Source: Endobugula sp047636495 (GTDB lineage Bacteria > Pseudomonadota > Gammaproteobacteria > Pseudomonadales > Cellvibrionaceae). Taken from it: a stretch of DNA of 64,000 nt. Positions within the stretch are counted from its first letter, which is position 1. Each line of letters opens with the position of its first letter. The notes below the pieces were generated by a model. The model had not been told where the DNA came from and searched no databases. It saw only the letters and a program-made list of their open reading frames with translations. Positions 9,154 through 17,830 of the stretch are shown here, piece after piece. The position numbers and the translations under genes were made by a program. The stretch is taken from contig JBLILH010000012.1 in NCBI GenBank assembly GCA_047636495.1, forward strand, positions 33,872 through 97,871, written 5' to 3'.

Positions 9154-9696
9154 ATGAGTGAAGAAACAGCGGTGCGGTTACAAAAAGTAAGAAAAATTTA
9201 TGGTCTATCCCAGCGTGAATTAGCTAAGCGCGCGGGGGTTACTAACAGTAGTGTGTCCATGATAGAGCAAGGACGTGTTAGTCCTTCTCTTAGTTCGTTG
9301 GAGAAATTGCTCAAAGGCATTCCAATGAATCTCAAAGATTTTTTCAGTATCGACTTTAACGATGAAACAGATTGTTTTTTTCGCAGTTATCAAATGTTCT
9401 CTTACAGTGATAAAACGGCAGATTATTATCGTCTTGCACGTAACGAAGAGGATAATCGTAGCCAGCTAAATTATGAGGTCTACGGGCCCAGCAGCGATAC
9501 TGGCGAAGCCCTGTTAGTTGATCAGGGGCGCTCAAGTGGTTTTATTGTTCAGGGTACACTTAATGTCATTATTGGTGGTCAAATTAATACACTAGATGCG
9601 GGTGATGGCTTTGTTGTGGAAGCAGGTCACCCTTATCGTTTTAAAAACTTAACAGATGCGAAAGCTATTTTGGTCATTAATCGCTCTAGATATTAG
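9154..9696 (+). CDS. XRE-family regulator with C-terminal cupin domain
   Basis: 180 residues from ATG 9154 (a GTG at 9130 would add eight). Residues about 8-60 form a Cro/CI-type helix-turn-helix (K-I-Y-G-L-S-Q-R-E-L-A-K-R-A-G-V-T; S-M-I-E-Q-G-R-V-S-P-S). The rest is a cupin barrel (G-F-I-V-Q-G-T-L-N-V-I-I-G-G; L-D-A-G-D-G-F; H-P-Y-R-F-K-N). Members of this class, such as PuuR, repress catabolic operons and sense small ligands in the cupin. It lies between fabY and fadB, all on one strand, so a role in lipid metabolism is reasonable inference. A 224-base gap to fadB leaves room for a regulated promoter. Confidence 0.85.
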   Translation: MSEETAVRLQKVRKIYGLSQRELAKRAGVTNSSVSMIEQGRVSPSLSSLEKLLKGIPMNLKDFFSIDFNDETDCFFRSYQMFSYSDKTADYYRLARNEEDNRSQLNYEVYGPSSDTGEALLVDQGRSSGFIVQGTLNVIIGGQINTLDAGDGFVVEAGHPYRFKNLTDAKAILVINRSRY

Positions 9697-9923
9697 TCTC
9701 AGTGTGGAGATAAGAACACAAAAGGCGCAACGTCGGCTATTATTAATGCAATAGCACATGAGCATTTCTGCATTCTATTGCTTACCCGTTTAATCGATGT
9801 AGCTAAATATATTGGTATAAGTCGCTCAAGCCATAGTGTGACAATCATGGTGTTTTGTGAGCGGAGTCGCGAGGGGCACTGAATAGATAGGGTGCATCTA
9901 GAAAACAGCAATAGGAGAAAGTG

Positions 9924-12128
9924 ATGTATTTGGGTGACAATCTTAGCTTGCAGGCCGCAGATGGCGGTATTGCTGAACTGGTGTTCGACGTGTCGGGTAG
10001 CAGTGTTAATATCTTTAATGCTAAAACAGTAGGTGAGTTAGCGTCAGTTATTACTGTTCTACAGCAAAGTAAATCAGTTCATGGCTTACTTATTCGTAGT
10101 GCAAAATCAGCGTTTATCGCAGGAGCAGACATTGGTGAATTTACACCTGCCTTTTCAGCGGGTGAAAAAAAAGTCGCTCAATTACTTGATCGTAGTAATC
10201 AAAATTTTAATGCTATAGAAAGTCTACCGTTTCCCGTAGTAGTAGCGATAAACGGCTTCGCCCTAGGTGGCGGCTGTGAGCTAACGCTGGCCTGTGATTA
10301 CCGTATGGCAAGTGATGACTTACGTATTGGTTTGCCTGAAACACGTTTGGGTATTATTCCCGGTTGGGGCGGCACAGTGCGTTTACCCCGTATTGCGGGT
10401 ATTGAAACGGCTATAGAATGGATTGCAAGCGGTAAAGAATATTGCGCAGAAGCCGCATTAAAGGCAGGCGTAATAGATGGTATAGCAACGGCCGATACGT
10501 TGCGTGAAGTCGGATTGACAGCATTACAGCAAGCGATGGATGGAAAGTTAGATTATCAGGCCCGTCGTCAGCAAAAACAGTCACCGCTATGCCATAATGC
10601 CACTGAAAAAATAATGGCCTTTATGACATCGAAAGCGATGGTCTTTGCGCAAGCGGGTAGGCATTATCCGGCGCCAATAGCTGCTGTTGAGGTCATCGAA
10701 CAGGCATCTAGCTTAAACGCATCAGAAGCACTTAAGGTAGAAACAGCGGCTTTTATTGCCATGTCGCAAACACCTGAAGCACTTGCGTTAATCGGTATCT
10801 TCTTAAGTGATCAATTTATTACCAAAAAAGCCAAGTCTTTGGCTAAACAAGCAAAGCAACCCATTACTAAGGCGGCTGTCTTGGGCGCAGGTATTATGGG
10901 CGGCGGGATAGCCTATCAATCGGCACTTAAAAAAATACCCATTGTAATGAAGGATATTCAGCCGTCAGGTATCGATGTAGGTCTATCCGAAGCAAGTCAG
11001 TTGTTAGTGAAGCGGGTCGATCGTGGGCGCTTATCGAGTCAGGAGATGGGAGAGACTCTTAATCGAATCAAGGCGACGCTGCAATACGATGGCTTTGATC
11101 AGGTCAATATAGTGGTTGAAGCCGTCGTTGAAAACCCGGCTATTAAACGTGCCGTGCTTGCCGAAGCTGAACAGCATGTTCGTCTCGATACCGTTATTGC
11201 CTCCAATACATCGACCATACGTATAGATCATTTAGCGAGCGCTCTAGTACGGCCTGAAAACTTCTGCGGCATGCATTTTTTCAATCCTGTTCACGCCATG
11301 CCTTTAGTGGAAGTGATTCGTGGCAGTCAGACCTCTGACAATACCGTTGCGACGGTAGTGGCATATGCAGCTGCCATGGGTAAAAAAGCGATTGTTGTGG
11401 GCGATTGCCCGGGCTTTCTGGTTAATCGAGTGTTGTTTCCTTATCTGGCGGCGTTTTTAATGTTAGTCCGCGACGGAGTGTGCTTTCAGCGTATTGATAA
11501 AGTGATGGAGAATTGGGGATGGCCAATGGGCCCGGCTTATTTGCTTGATGTGGTAGGTATAGATACCGCCGTGCATGGTGCTGAAGTAATGGCGGAAGGC
11601 TTTCCTGATCGTATGCATTATGATTTTGTCACTGCGACTCAAGTGTTATTTGAGGCAAAGCGACTAGGGCAAAAAACCAATAAAGGCTTTTATGACTACA
11701 CGCCAGATAAAAAAAATAAACTAGTGAAGTCGTCAAGCGATGAAGCCGCTTCCCTTATTGTGCCATATGTTGCAGCAAATGATGATGTGGAGGCAGTGAG
11801 CGATGGGGATATTGTTGATCGCATGATGCTGCCAATGTTGATAGAGCTAGCACGTTGCTTAGAAGAGGGGATTGTCGATTCTCCCGAAGAGGCTGATATG
11901 GCGTTAATATATGGACTGGGTTTTCCTCCATTTATTGGTGGTGTGCTTAAGTGGTCAGATAGAATTGGCATTAATAAAGCCCTCCAAATATCTGAAAAAT
12001 ATAATTTTTTAGGCGGAATTTACTCTATTACTGAAGAAATGAAATCCCGTGCATCTAGTGAACTAACCTATTATCCGGCACCCCAAGATATAAGTAATGC
12101 TGATCAGCCACAGGGAGGAGATTGCTAA
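9924..12128 (+). CDS. fadB: Fatty acid oxidation complex alpha subunit FadB
   Basis: 734 residues, bifunctional: N-terminal enoyl-CoA hydratase/isomerase (about residues 1-190) and C-terminal L-3-hydroxyacyl-CoA dehydrogenase (from about residue 310). Hydratase glutamates are seen in G-G-G-C-E-L-T and G-L-P-E-T-R-L-G. The NAD-binding glycine motif is G-A-G-I-M-G-G-G, and the dehydrogenase His is in G-M-H-F-F-N-P-V. Carries out two middle steps of beta-oxidation in the cytoplasm with FadA. AGGAG six bases before ATG 9924 fixes the start over the GTG three bases upstream. The stop codon overlaps the fadA start (TAATG), showing translational coupling. Confidence 0.95.
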   Translation: MYLGDNLSLQAADGGIAELVFDVSGSSVNIFNAKTVGELASVITVLQQSKSVHGLLIRSAKSAFIAGADIGEFTPAFSAGEKKVAQLLDRSNQNFNAIESLPFPVVVAINGFALGGGCELTLACDYRMASDDLRIGLPETRLGIIPGWGGTVRLPRIAGIETAIEWIASGKEYCAEAALKAGVIDGIATADTLREVGLTALQQAMDGKLDYQARRQQKQSPLCHNATEKIMAFMTSKAMVFAQAGRHYPAPIAAVEVIEQASSLNASEALKVETAAFIAMSQTPEALALIGIFLSDQFITKKAKSLAKQAKQPITKAAVLGAGIMGGGIAYQSALKKIPIVMKDIQPSGIDVGLSEASQLLVKRVDRGRLSSQEMGETLNRIKATLQYDGFDQVNIVVEAVVENPAIKRAVLAEAEQHVRLDTVIASNTSTIRIDHLASALVRPENFCGMHFFNPVHAMPLVEVIRGSQTSDNTVATVVAYAAAMGKKAIVVGDCPGFLVNRVLFPYLAAFLMLVRDGVCFQRIDKVMENWGWPMGPAYLLDVVGIDTAVHGAEVMAEGFPDRMHYDFVTATQVLFEAKRLGQKTNKGFYDYTPDKKNKLVKSSSDEAASLIVPYVAANDDVEAVSDGDIVDRMMLPMLIELARCLEEGIVDSPEEADMALIYGLGFPPFIGGVLKWSDRIGINKALQISEKYNFLGGIYSITEEMKSRASSELTYYPAPQDISNADQPQGGDC

Positions 12129-13315
12129 TGGCTATTCATTCGACAGTAGATGCTCAAGACATAGTGATCGTTGATTATGCGCGAACCGCCATGGGCCGCT
12201 CTAAAGGAGGCTGTTATCGCTATCGCCGAGCTGATGATATCAGCGCCGAACTGATTAACGGTTTGCTGGCACGTAATAAAGCATTAGATCCTAATGATAT
12301 TGACGATTTATTGTGGGGCTGTGTGATGCAGCGTGGCGAACAGGGGTTTAATATCGCGCGTAATATTGTGTTGCGCGCAGGTTTGCCCCATACCATTCCA
12401 GCGCAAACAATTAATCGTTTATGCGGCTCCTCTATGTCGGCACTGCATATCGCAGCGGCTAATATTAAAGCGGGTTTAGGCGACGTTTACTGTGTTGGTG
12501 GCGTAGAACATATGGGTCATGTGGATATGAATGCGGAAATAGACCCGAACCCTTTGCTCAGTTTGTCGGTGGCAAAAGCGGCCGGGTCAATGGGTTTGAC
12601 CGCAGAATATCTCGCTATGCAGTATAAGATAGCACGACAAGATATGGATGCCTTTGCTGTGCGATCTCATTATCGTGCTGCATTGGCTACCGAGACGGGT
12701 AAGTTTCATCGTGAAATTATCCCCATTGTAGGCCATGATGCTCAGGGGGCAATGTGTCTCATTGAGCATGATGAAACCATAAGGGCAGATACTACTCTTG
12801 AAGGCTTAGCGACCTTAAAGCCGGCATTTGACCCGAAAAACGGTACGATAACGGCAGGGACATCATCTCAGATCACCGATGGTGCGAGTGTAATGTTGGT
12901 GATGTCGGCTGCAAAAGCTTCTGCGCTAGGTTTAACGCCTATTGCGCGTATCGCTGCTTTGGGTATTGCTGGTGTTGACCCCTCTGTCATGGGTATTGGG
13001 CCTGTTCCCGCAAGCCAGAAAGCCTTGTCGCGATTGGGTATGTCCATTCAAGATATGCAGTCTATCGAGTTAAACGAAGCGTTTGCCGCGCAAAGCCTCG
13101 CAGTCTTAAAGGAGATGGAGATACTTGAGCATATGGACGATAGGGTGAACCTCTATGGTGGAGCTATTGCTTTGGGTCATCCTTTTGGTTGTTCCGGGGC
13201 TCGAATTACTGGCACGTTACTCAGTGTGATGACTGAGCGTGGTGACCAGTGGGGCTTGGCGGCGATGTGTATTGGCTTAGGGCAGGGTATAGCAACAGTG
13301 ATTGAGCGCATATAA
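12128..13315 (+). CDS. fadA: 3-ketoacyl-CoA thiolase FadA
   Basis: 395 residues from the ATG at 12128, which shares its A with the fadB stop and is preceded by GGGAGGAG inside the end of fadB. The thiolase signatures are complete: nucleophilic Cys in N-R-L-C-G-S-S, N-E-A-F-A-A-Q, G-H-P-F-G-C-S-G-A with the general-base His, and the second Cys in M-C-I-G-L-G-Q-G. Cleaves 3-ketoacyl-CoA to acetyl-CoA and a shortened acyl-CoA as the beta subunit of the FadBA complex. Length is as expected (about 390). The operon with fadB is certain from the overlap. Confidence 0.95.
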   Translation: MAIHSTVDAQDIVIVDYARTAMGRSKGGCYRYRRADDISAELINGLLARNKALDPNDIDDLLWGCVMQRGEQGFNIARNIVLRAGLPHTIPAQTINRLCGSSMSALHIAAANIKAGLGDVYCVGGVEHMGHVDMNAEIDPNPLLSLSVAKAAGSMGLTAEYLAMQYKIARQDMDAFAVRSHYRAALATETGKFHREIIPIVGHDAQGAMCLIEHDETIRADTTLEGLATLKPAFDPKNGTITAGTSSQITDGASVMLVMSAAKASALGLTPIARIAALGIAGVDPSVMGIGPVPASQKALSRLGMSIQDMQSIELNEAFAAQSLAVLKEMEILEHMDDRVNLYGGAIALGHPFGCSGARITGTLLSVMTERGDQWGLAAMCIGLGQGIATVIERI

Positions 13316-13510
13316 TGAGCTTTTGATGCGTTGATGATTATAAAATGAGCACTAATGACGCAATAGTAAAAAAAAGCATAAATCCCCTATATTTTGTTGA
13401 ACCCTTATCACCTCTATGGCACAATGCGCAGCCTTAGAGTGTAGGGGCTAGCAGGTTTTTATGAAAAATCATTTAAATCAATAAGTTAGTGGTTTCTTGT
13501 GTTTATTATG

Positions 13511-13516
13511 TATAAT
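13511..13516 (+). promoter_or_regulatory. Possible -10 box of the tRNA-Leu promoter
   Basis: A perfect TATAAT hexamer lies about 78 bases before the mature tRNA, followed by a GC-rich discriminator-like stretch. No good -35 at 17 bases is seen, so the call rests on the -10 alone. Confidence 0.35.
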
Positions 13517-13593
13517 ACGTAAAAGCGCTGGTGCCAGATACATGCAAGGCAGGCAGCAAGAAATCGACACCGATCCTTGTGTTGAGTTGTATC

Positions 13594-13678
<85 letters not shown>

Positions 13679-13948
13679 TTTATAAAGCACTATAAAAATT
13701 ACACGCTACAACTTATACTCCACTTAGATACGTTGAAAAATCTGCGGTTATGAGGTGAGTCAGTGTTAAAGAATATAAGTACAAGGCAAGCCAAATAGCT
13801 CCCTGTCTTCCCCCAGCCCTGTTGTTGAGACAGGCTTCTACTCGTTTTACCCTTTGATACATTCTTTTATCGCTGACTTTTATCACTGTTAGTAAATAAC
13901 ATTCCACTATTTATAGAAAGACTCCACCCAAGGCAAAGAGAGAGAATC

Positions 13949-15265
13949 ATGCAAGTTTCTATTGAAACCATATCAGGTCTGGAACGACGTTTAACCGTAG
14001 GTGTTCCTGCAGAACAAGTTGATGATCGTGCAGACGCGCGCTTAAAAGAAGCCGCTAAAACTATCCGCATTAATGGTTTTCGTAAGGGTAAAGCACCTTT
14101 GAAAGTGATTAAAAAGCAATACGGTGAAGGTGTTCGTCAAGAAATATTAGGCGATGTTATCAATACTTCTTTGCAAGCAGCTTTTGAGCAAGAGAAAGTA
14201 CAGCCTGCTGGTCAGCCAAAAATCGAAATTACTCAGTTTGAGTCCGGCAAAGATTTAGAGTTTGCTGCGGTATTTGAAGTCTACCCAGAAATCGTAATAG
14301 CGTCATTTGATGATTTCAGCGTTGAAAAACTAACGGCTGACATTGCCGAAGATAATATTGACACTATGGTTGAGTCGTTACGTGGTCAGCAAGCTACGTT
14401 AACGGTTGTCGAGCGCGTAGCAGCCAATGGCGATAGTGTTAACGTAGATTATTTAGGGACGAAAGACGGCGAAGAATTTGCTGGTGGTAAAGCAGAAAAG
14501 CAAGACCTAGTGCTAGGTTCTCGGGCTATGATTCCAGGTTTTGAAGAAGGGATAGAGGGGCTTGGTGCAGGTGATCACAAAACCTTATCGCTAAGTTTTC
14601 CAGACGATTACCATGCTGATGAGCTTAAAGGCGCTGCGGTAGAGTTTGCGGTAACAGTTAACAGTGTATCGGAGAAAGTGTTACCTGCTGTTGACGAGGC
14701 GCTATTGAAGAAGTTTGGCGCAGAACATGGTGACTTGACCAGGTTTCGTGAAGATATTAAGAAAAATATGGTGCGTGAATTAGCGACAGCAGTCAAAAAC
14801 AAAATTAAAACATCCGTAATGGATCAACTGTTAGAAGCTAATAAAGTTGACTTGCCAAGTGCTTTGATAGCTTCGGAAACTGAAGCGCTTAGAAATCAAA
14901 TGATGCAACAGTTTGGCGGTATGCAACAAAATAAAGATTTGGATCTTAAGTCATTATTGCCTGATGATATGTTTAAAGAGCAAGCAAATCGTCGTGTCGC
15001 TCTAGGTTTGCTGTTGAGTGAAGTCGTCAAGGAAAATAAACTGATAGTCGATGCTGGCAAAGTGATCTCAACGATTGAGGAATTGGCGGCTTCTTATGAT
15101 GATCCACAGGAAGTCATAAATTACTATAATCAAAACCCTCAATTGAAATCAGGTATTGAATCTTCTGTTTTAGAAGATATGGTTGTTGATCTTATCTTAG
15201 AAAAAGCGACTGTTACCGAAAAATCAGTTAGTTATGAAGACGCTGTAAGTAAAGATAGCGAATAA
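13949..15265 (+). CDS. tig: Trigger factor, ribosome-bound chaperone and prolyl isomerase
   Basis: 438 residues. The N-terminal ribosome-binding domain carries the signature G-F-R-K-G-K-A-P near residue 44, which docks on ribosomal protein L23. The central FKBP-like peptidyl-prolyl isomerase domain spans about residues 150-245 (V-N-V-D-Y-L-G-T; I-P-G-F-E-E-G-I-E-G-L). The C-terminal helical arms make the chaperone cradle. Length matches the family (432-438). GAGAGAG precedes the ATG. It opens the conserved tig-clpP-clpX-lon-hup block, so newly made proteins and their degradation are encoded together. Confidence 0.96.
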   Translation: MQVSIETISGLERRLTVGVPAEQVDDRADARLKEAAKTIRINGFRKGKAPLKVIKKQYGEGVRQEILGDVINTSLQAAFEQEKVQPAGQPKIEITQFESGKDLEFAAVFEVYPEIVIASFDDFSVEKLTADIAEDNIDTMVESLRGQQATLTVVERVAANGDSVNVDYLGTKDGEEFAGGKAEKQDLVLGSRAMIPGFEEGIEGLGAGDHKTLSLSFPDDYHADELKGAAVEFAVTVNSVSEKVLPAVDEALLKKFGAEHGDLTRFREDIKKNMVRELATAVKNKIKTSVMDQLLEANKVDLPSALIASETEALRNQMMQQFGGMQQNKDLDLKSLLPDDMFKEQANRRVALGLLLSEVVKENKLIVDAGKVISTIEELAASYDDPQEVINYYNQNPQLKSGIESSVLEDMVVDLILEKATVTEKSVSYEDAVSKDSE

Positions 15266-15322
15266 GCAATCGTTTGCTTATTGATCTAATCGCTTATTGA
15301 ATAATCAATCATGGTATAAAAA

Positions 15323-15350
15323 TTATCCCATCCCTTAAGGGGTGGGATAA
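15323..15350. terminator. Hairpin between tig and clpP
   Basis: TTATCCCATCCC and GGGGTGGGATAA form a 12-bp stem with one G-T wobble and a TTAA loop. No U run follows on the plus strand, so it may attenuate tig read-through into clpP or protect the mRNA end rather than act as a full terminator. Confidence 0.5.
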
Positions 15351-15498
15351 ATCCCCTCTTATATTTTTCAGATGACTGGCAACTCTTGCAATCACGGGTT
15401 AAGCTTAATTTAAAGCGATGGCGTATGTTGCAGGAGATCTGTTTTCTGTTCAGCGACGTTATAAGAGGCACACTTGTCAAAACGGGAATCAAGTCAAC

Positions 15499-16164
15499 AT
15501 GACCAACTTTCAACCTCATAATGCAAAGCAAGGTGGGATGCCCACAATGACATCAATGGTAGATGTGACTAGTAGTGGCCTTGTTCCTATGGTCGTAGAA
15601 CAGACTGCACGCGGTGAACGTTCTTACGATATCTACTCACGGTTACTTAAAGAGCGTGTTATCTTTCTTGTCGGTCAAGTTGAAGATCATATGGCGAACC
15701 TTGTTGTTGCGCAGTTGCTCTTCTTAGAAGCCGAAAATCCAGACAAAGATATCCATTTGTATATTAATTCACCGGGTGGATCTGTAACTGCTGGCATGTC
15801 TATTTACGACACCATGCAGTTCATTAAGCCAGACGTGAGTACTATGTGTATCGGTCAGGCGTGTAGTATGGGAGCGTTTTTGTTGAACGCCGGTGCAGCG
15901 GGTAAGCGTTTTTGCTTGCCGAATGCGCGCACCATGATTCACCAGCCAAGTGGTGGTGCTCAAGGGCAAGCGACCGATATTTCGATTCAAGCAGAAGAAA
16001 TCTTGAAGATACGGCAACGTCTTAACGAGATTATGGCAAAACATTCAGGGCGAGACGTGGAAGACGTTGCTCGCGACACAGAACGTGATCGCTTTATGAG
16101 CGCCGACGAGTCAAAGGCATATGGTCTAATAGATGATGTGTTAGCGTCGCGTAATATTGACTAG
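15499..16164 (+). CDS. clpP: ATP-dependent Clp protease proteolytic subunit
   Basis: Serine protease forming the tetradecameric ClpP barrel. The catalytic triad is clear: Ser in Q-A-C-S-M-G-A, His in M-I-H-Q-P-S-G, Asp in R-D-T-E-R-D. The conserved processed N-terminus L-V-P-M-V-V-E-Q-T-A-R-G-E-R begins about 31 residues after the start chosen here. ATG 15499 gives 221 residues. ATG 15538 or 15547 would give about 208 or 205, nearer the family norm, and AAGG lies just before 15538, so the true start is uncertain within this short propeptide. The protein partners with ClpX, encoded 140 bases downstream. Confidence 0.93.
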   Translation: MTNFQPHNAKQGGMPTMTSMVDVTSSGLVPMVVEQTARGERSYDIYSRLLKERVIFLVGQVEDHMANLVVAQLLFLEAENPDKDIHLYINSPGGSVTAGMSIYDTMQFIKPDVSTMCIGQACSMGAFLLNAGAAGKRFCLPNARTMIHQPSGGAQGQATDISIQAEEILKIRQRLNEIMAKHSGRDVEDVARDTERDRFMSADESKAYGLIDDVLASRNID

Positions 16165-16304
16165 TGCGCTAAATAAGGCGCCATTATAGCGTGCCAATAT
16201 TAGCCAACACTGAGTTACATTGTATAGAGAATACGTTTGCATTAAATATTTCAGCAAACGTACATAATTAATTGACAGATTCGATAGAAAAATAAGGTAT
16301 TAAA

Positions 16305-17603
16305 ATGGCCGATAAAGGTAAAGACGGAACTGATGACAGCGGTAAATTGCTTTATTGTTCGTTTTGTGGAAAAAGCCAACACGAAGTCCGTAAGTTAATT
16401 GCAGGCCCATCGGTATTTATTTGTAATGAATGCGTCGATTTATGTAATGACATCATTCGCGAAGAGATTCAAGAGAGTGCGTCTTCAGAAGGTGGATCTG
16501 AAAAGCTCCCAACGCCGAAAGAGATTACAGGGATTCTAGACCAATACGTTATCGGTCAGTTTCGTGCTAAACGAGTATTATCTGTTGCCGTCTACAACCA
16601 TTACAAGCGTTTACGTTTCGGAGAAGCAGAAGGTAAAGACAAAGATACTGTTGAGTTAGGTAAAAGTAATATTCTTATGGTGGGACCAACCGGCAGTGGT
16701 AAAACATTGTTGGCTGAAACACTCGCTCGCTTATTAGATGTCCCTTTTACTATCGCCGATGCCACCACGCTAACTGAAGCAGGTTACGTAGGTGAAGACG
16801 TTGAAAATATCATTCAAAAATTATTACAAAAATGTGATTACGATGTGGAAAAAGCGCAGCAAGGCATTGTTTACATTGACGAGATTGACAAGATCTCACG
16901 TAAAAGTGATAACCCGTCAATTACTCGTGATGTTTCTGGCGAAGGTGTTCAGCAAGCATTATTGAAGTTGATCGAGGGTACTGTTGCTTCAGTGCCACCA
17001 CAAGGTGGTCGTAAACATCCCCAGCAAGAGTTTCTGCAAGTCGATACTTCAAATATATTGTTCGTTTGTGGTGGTGCGTTTGCAGGCTTAGATAAGGTTA
17101 TTCGCGATCGTTCGGAGAAGGGTGGCATTGGGTTTAATGCCGTCGTGAAAAATAAAGATAAGGACAAAGGTATAGGTGAAGCGCTGAAGAATCTTGAATC
17201 AGAAGATTTGGTTGCATACGGTCTAATTCCGGAGTTTGTGGGTCGCTTACCCATGATAGCCACATTGGAAGAGTTGGATGAACAAGCTTTGATCCAAATT
17301 CTGACAGAACCGAAAAATTCTCTCACCAAGCAGTATACGAAGTTATTTGAAATGGAAGGTGTAGAAATCGATTTTCGTGAAGATGCTCTTAAGGCTGTTG
17401 CGATTAAAGCAATGATGAGGAAAACCGGTGCCCGTGGTCTTCGATCCATCATGGAAGCGGTATTGTTAGATACAATGTACCGTATTCCATCCGAAGAAAA
17501 CGTCGTTAAGGTTGTCGTTGATGAAGGTGTGATTAACGGCGAGTCCGAACCACTACTGGTCTACGATAACGCCGATAAAGTCAGAGCACAAATGGAAGAA
17601 TAG
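16305..17603 (+). CDS. clpX: ClpX, ATP-dependent unfoldase of ClpXP
   Basis: 432 residues. The N-terminal four-cysteine zinc finger (C-S-F-C ... C-N-E-C) recognises substrates and adaptors. It is followed by the AAA+ core with Walker A G-P-T-G-S-G-K-T (near residue 128), Walker B I-V-Y-I-D-E-I-D-K, pore-1 loop region (E-A-G-Y-V-G-E-D), and sensor segments ending in K-T-G-A-R-G-L-R-S. The ClpP-contact loop with I-G-F sits in G-G-I-G-F-N-A. AAGGT precedes the ATG. A strong terminator follows, so lon has its own promoter. Confidence 0.96.
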   Translation: MADKGKDGTDDSGKLLYCSFCGKSQHEVRKLIAGPSVFICNECVDLCNDIIREEIQESASSEGGSEKLPTPKEITGILDQYVIGQFRAKRVLSVAVYNHYKRLRFGEAEGKDKDTVELGKSNILMVGPTGSGKTLLAETLARLLDVPFTIADATTLTEAGYVGEDVENIIQKLLQKCDYDVEKAQQGIVYIDEIDKISRKSDNPSITRDVSGEGVQQALLKLIEGTVASVPPQGGRKHPQQEFLQVDTSNILFVCGGAFAGLDKVIRDRSEKGGIGFNAVVKNKDKDKGIGEALKNLESEDLVAYGLIPEFVGRLPMIATLEELDEQALIQILTEPKNSLTKQYTKLFEMEGVEIDFREDALKAVAIKAMMRKTGARGLRSIMEAVLLDTMYRIPSEENVVKVVVDEGVINGESEPLLVYDNADKVRAQMEE

Positions 17604-17618
17604 GCACCTTTGCTTCAT

Positions 17619-17647
17619 AAACGGCCTCCTTTAAGGAGGCCGTTTTT
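17619..17647 (+). terminator. Rho-independent terminator after clpX
   Basis: Perfect stem ACGGCCTCCT / AGGAGGCCGT extended by A-T pairs, a three-base TTA loop, and a following run of five T. A classic intrinsic terminator separating clpX from lon. Confidence 0.9.
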
Positions 17648-17830
17648 GTATGCAGTATAAGGATTTCCTAATGTACACACTTGTAATTTAGTTCGATGGT
17701 CACCACTATAAACGAGATAACAAGACTGAACATGTCATTGGGTTAAATCGCTTTTTAGTGCAGTGTCTAGCCCAGATTATTGTGTTGTATTAAATCTACA
17801 GCTACTCCCCTACATAAAGAGGTCCAAATA

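Noticed and set aside
16949..17452. 167-codon minus-strand frame inside clpX
   Set aside because: Antisense shadow of a conserved gene.
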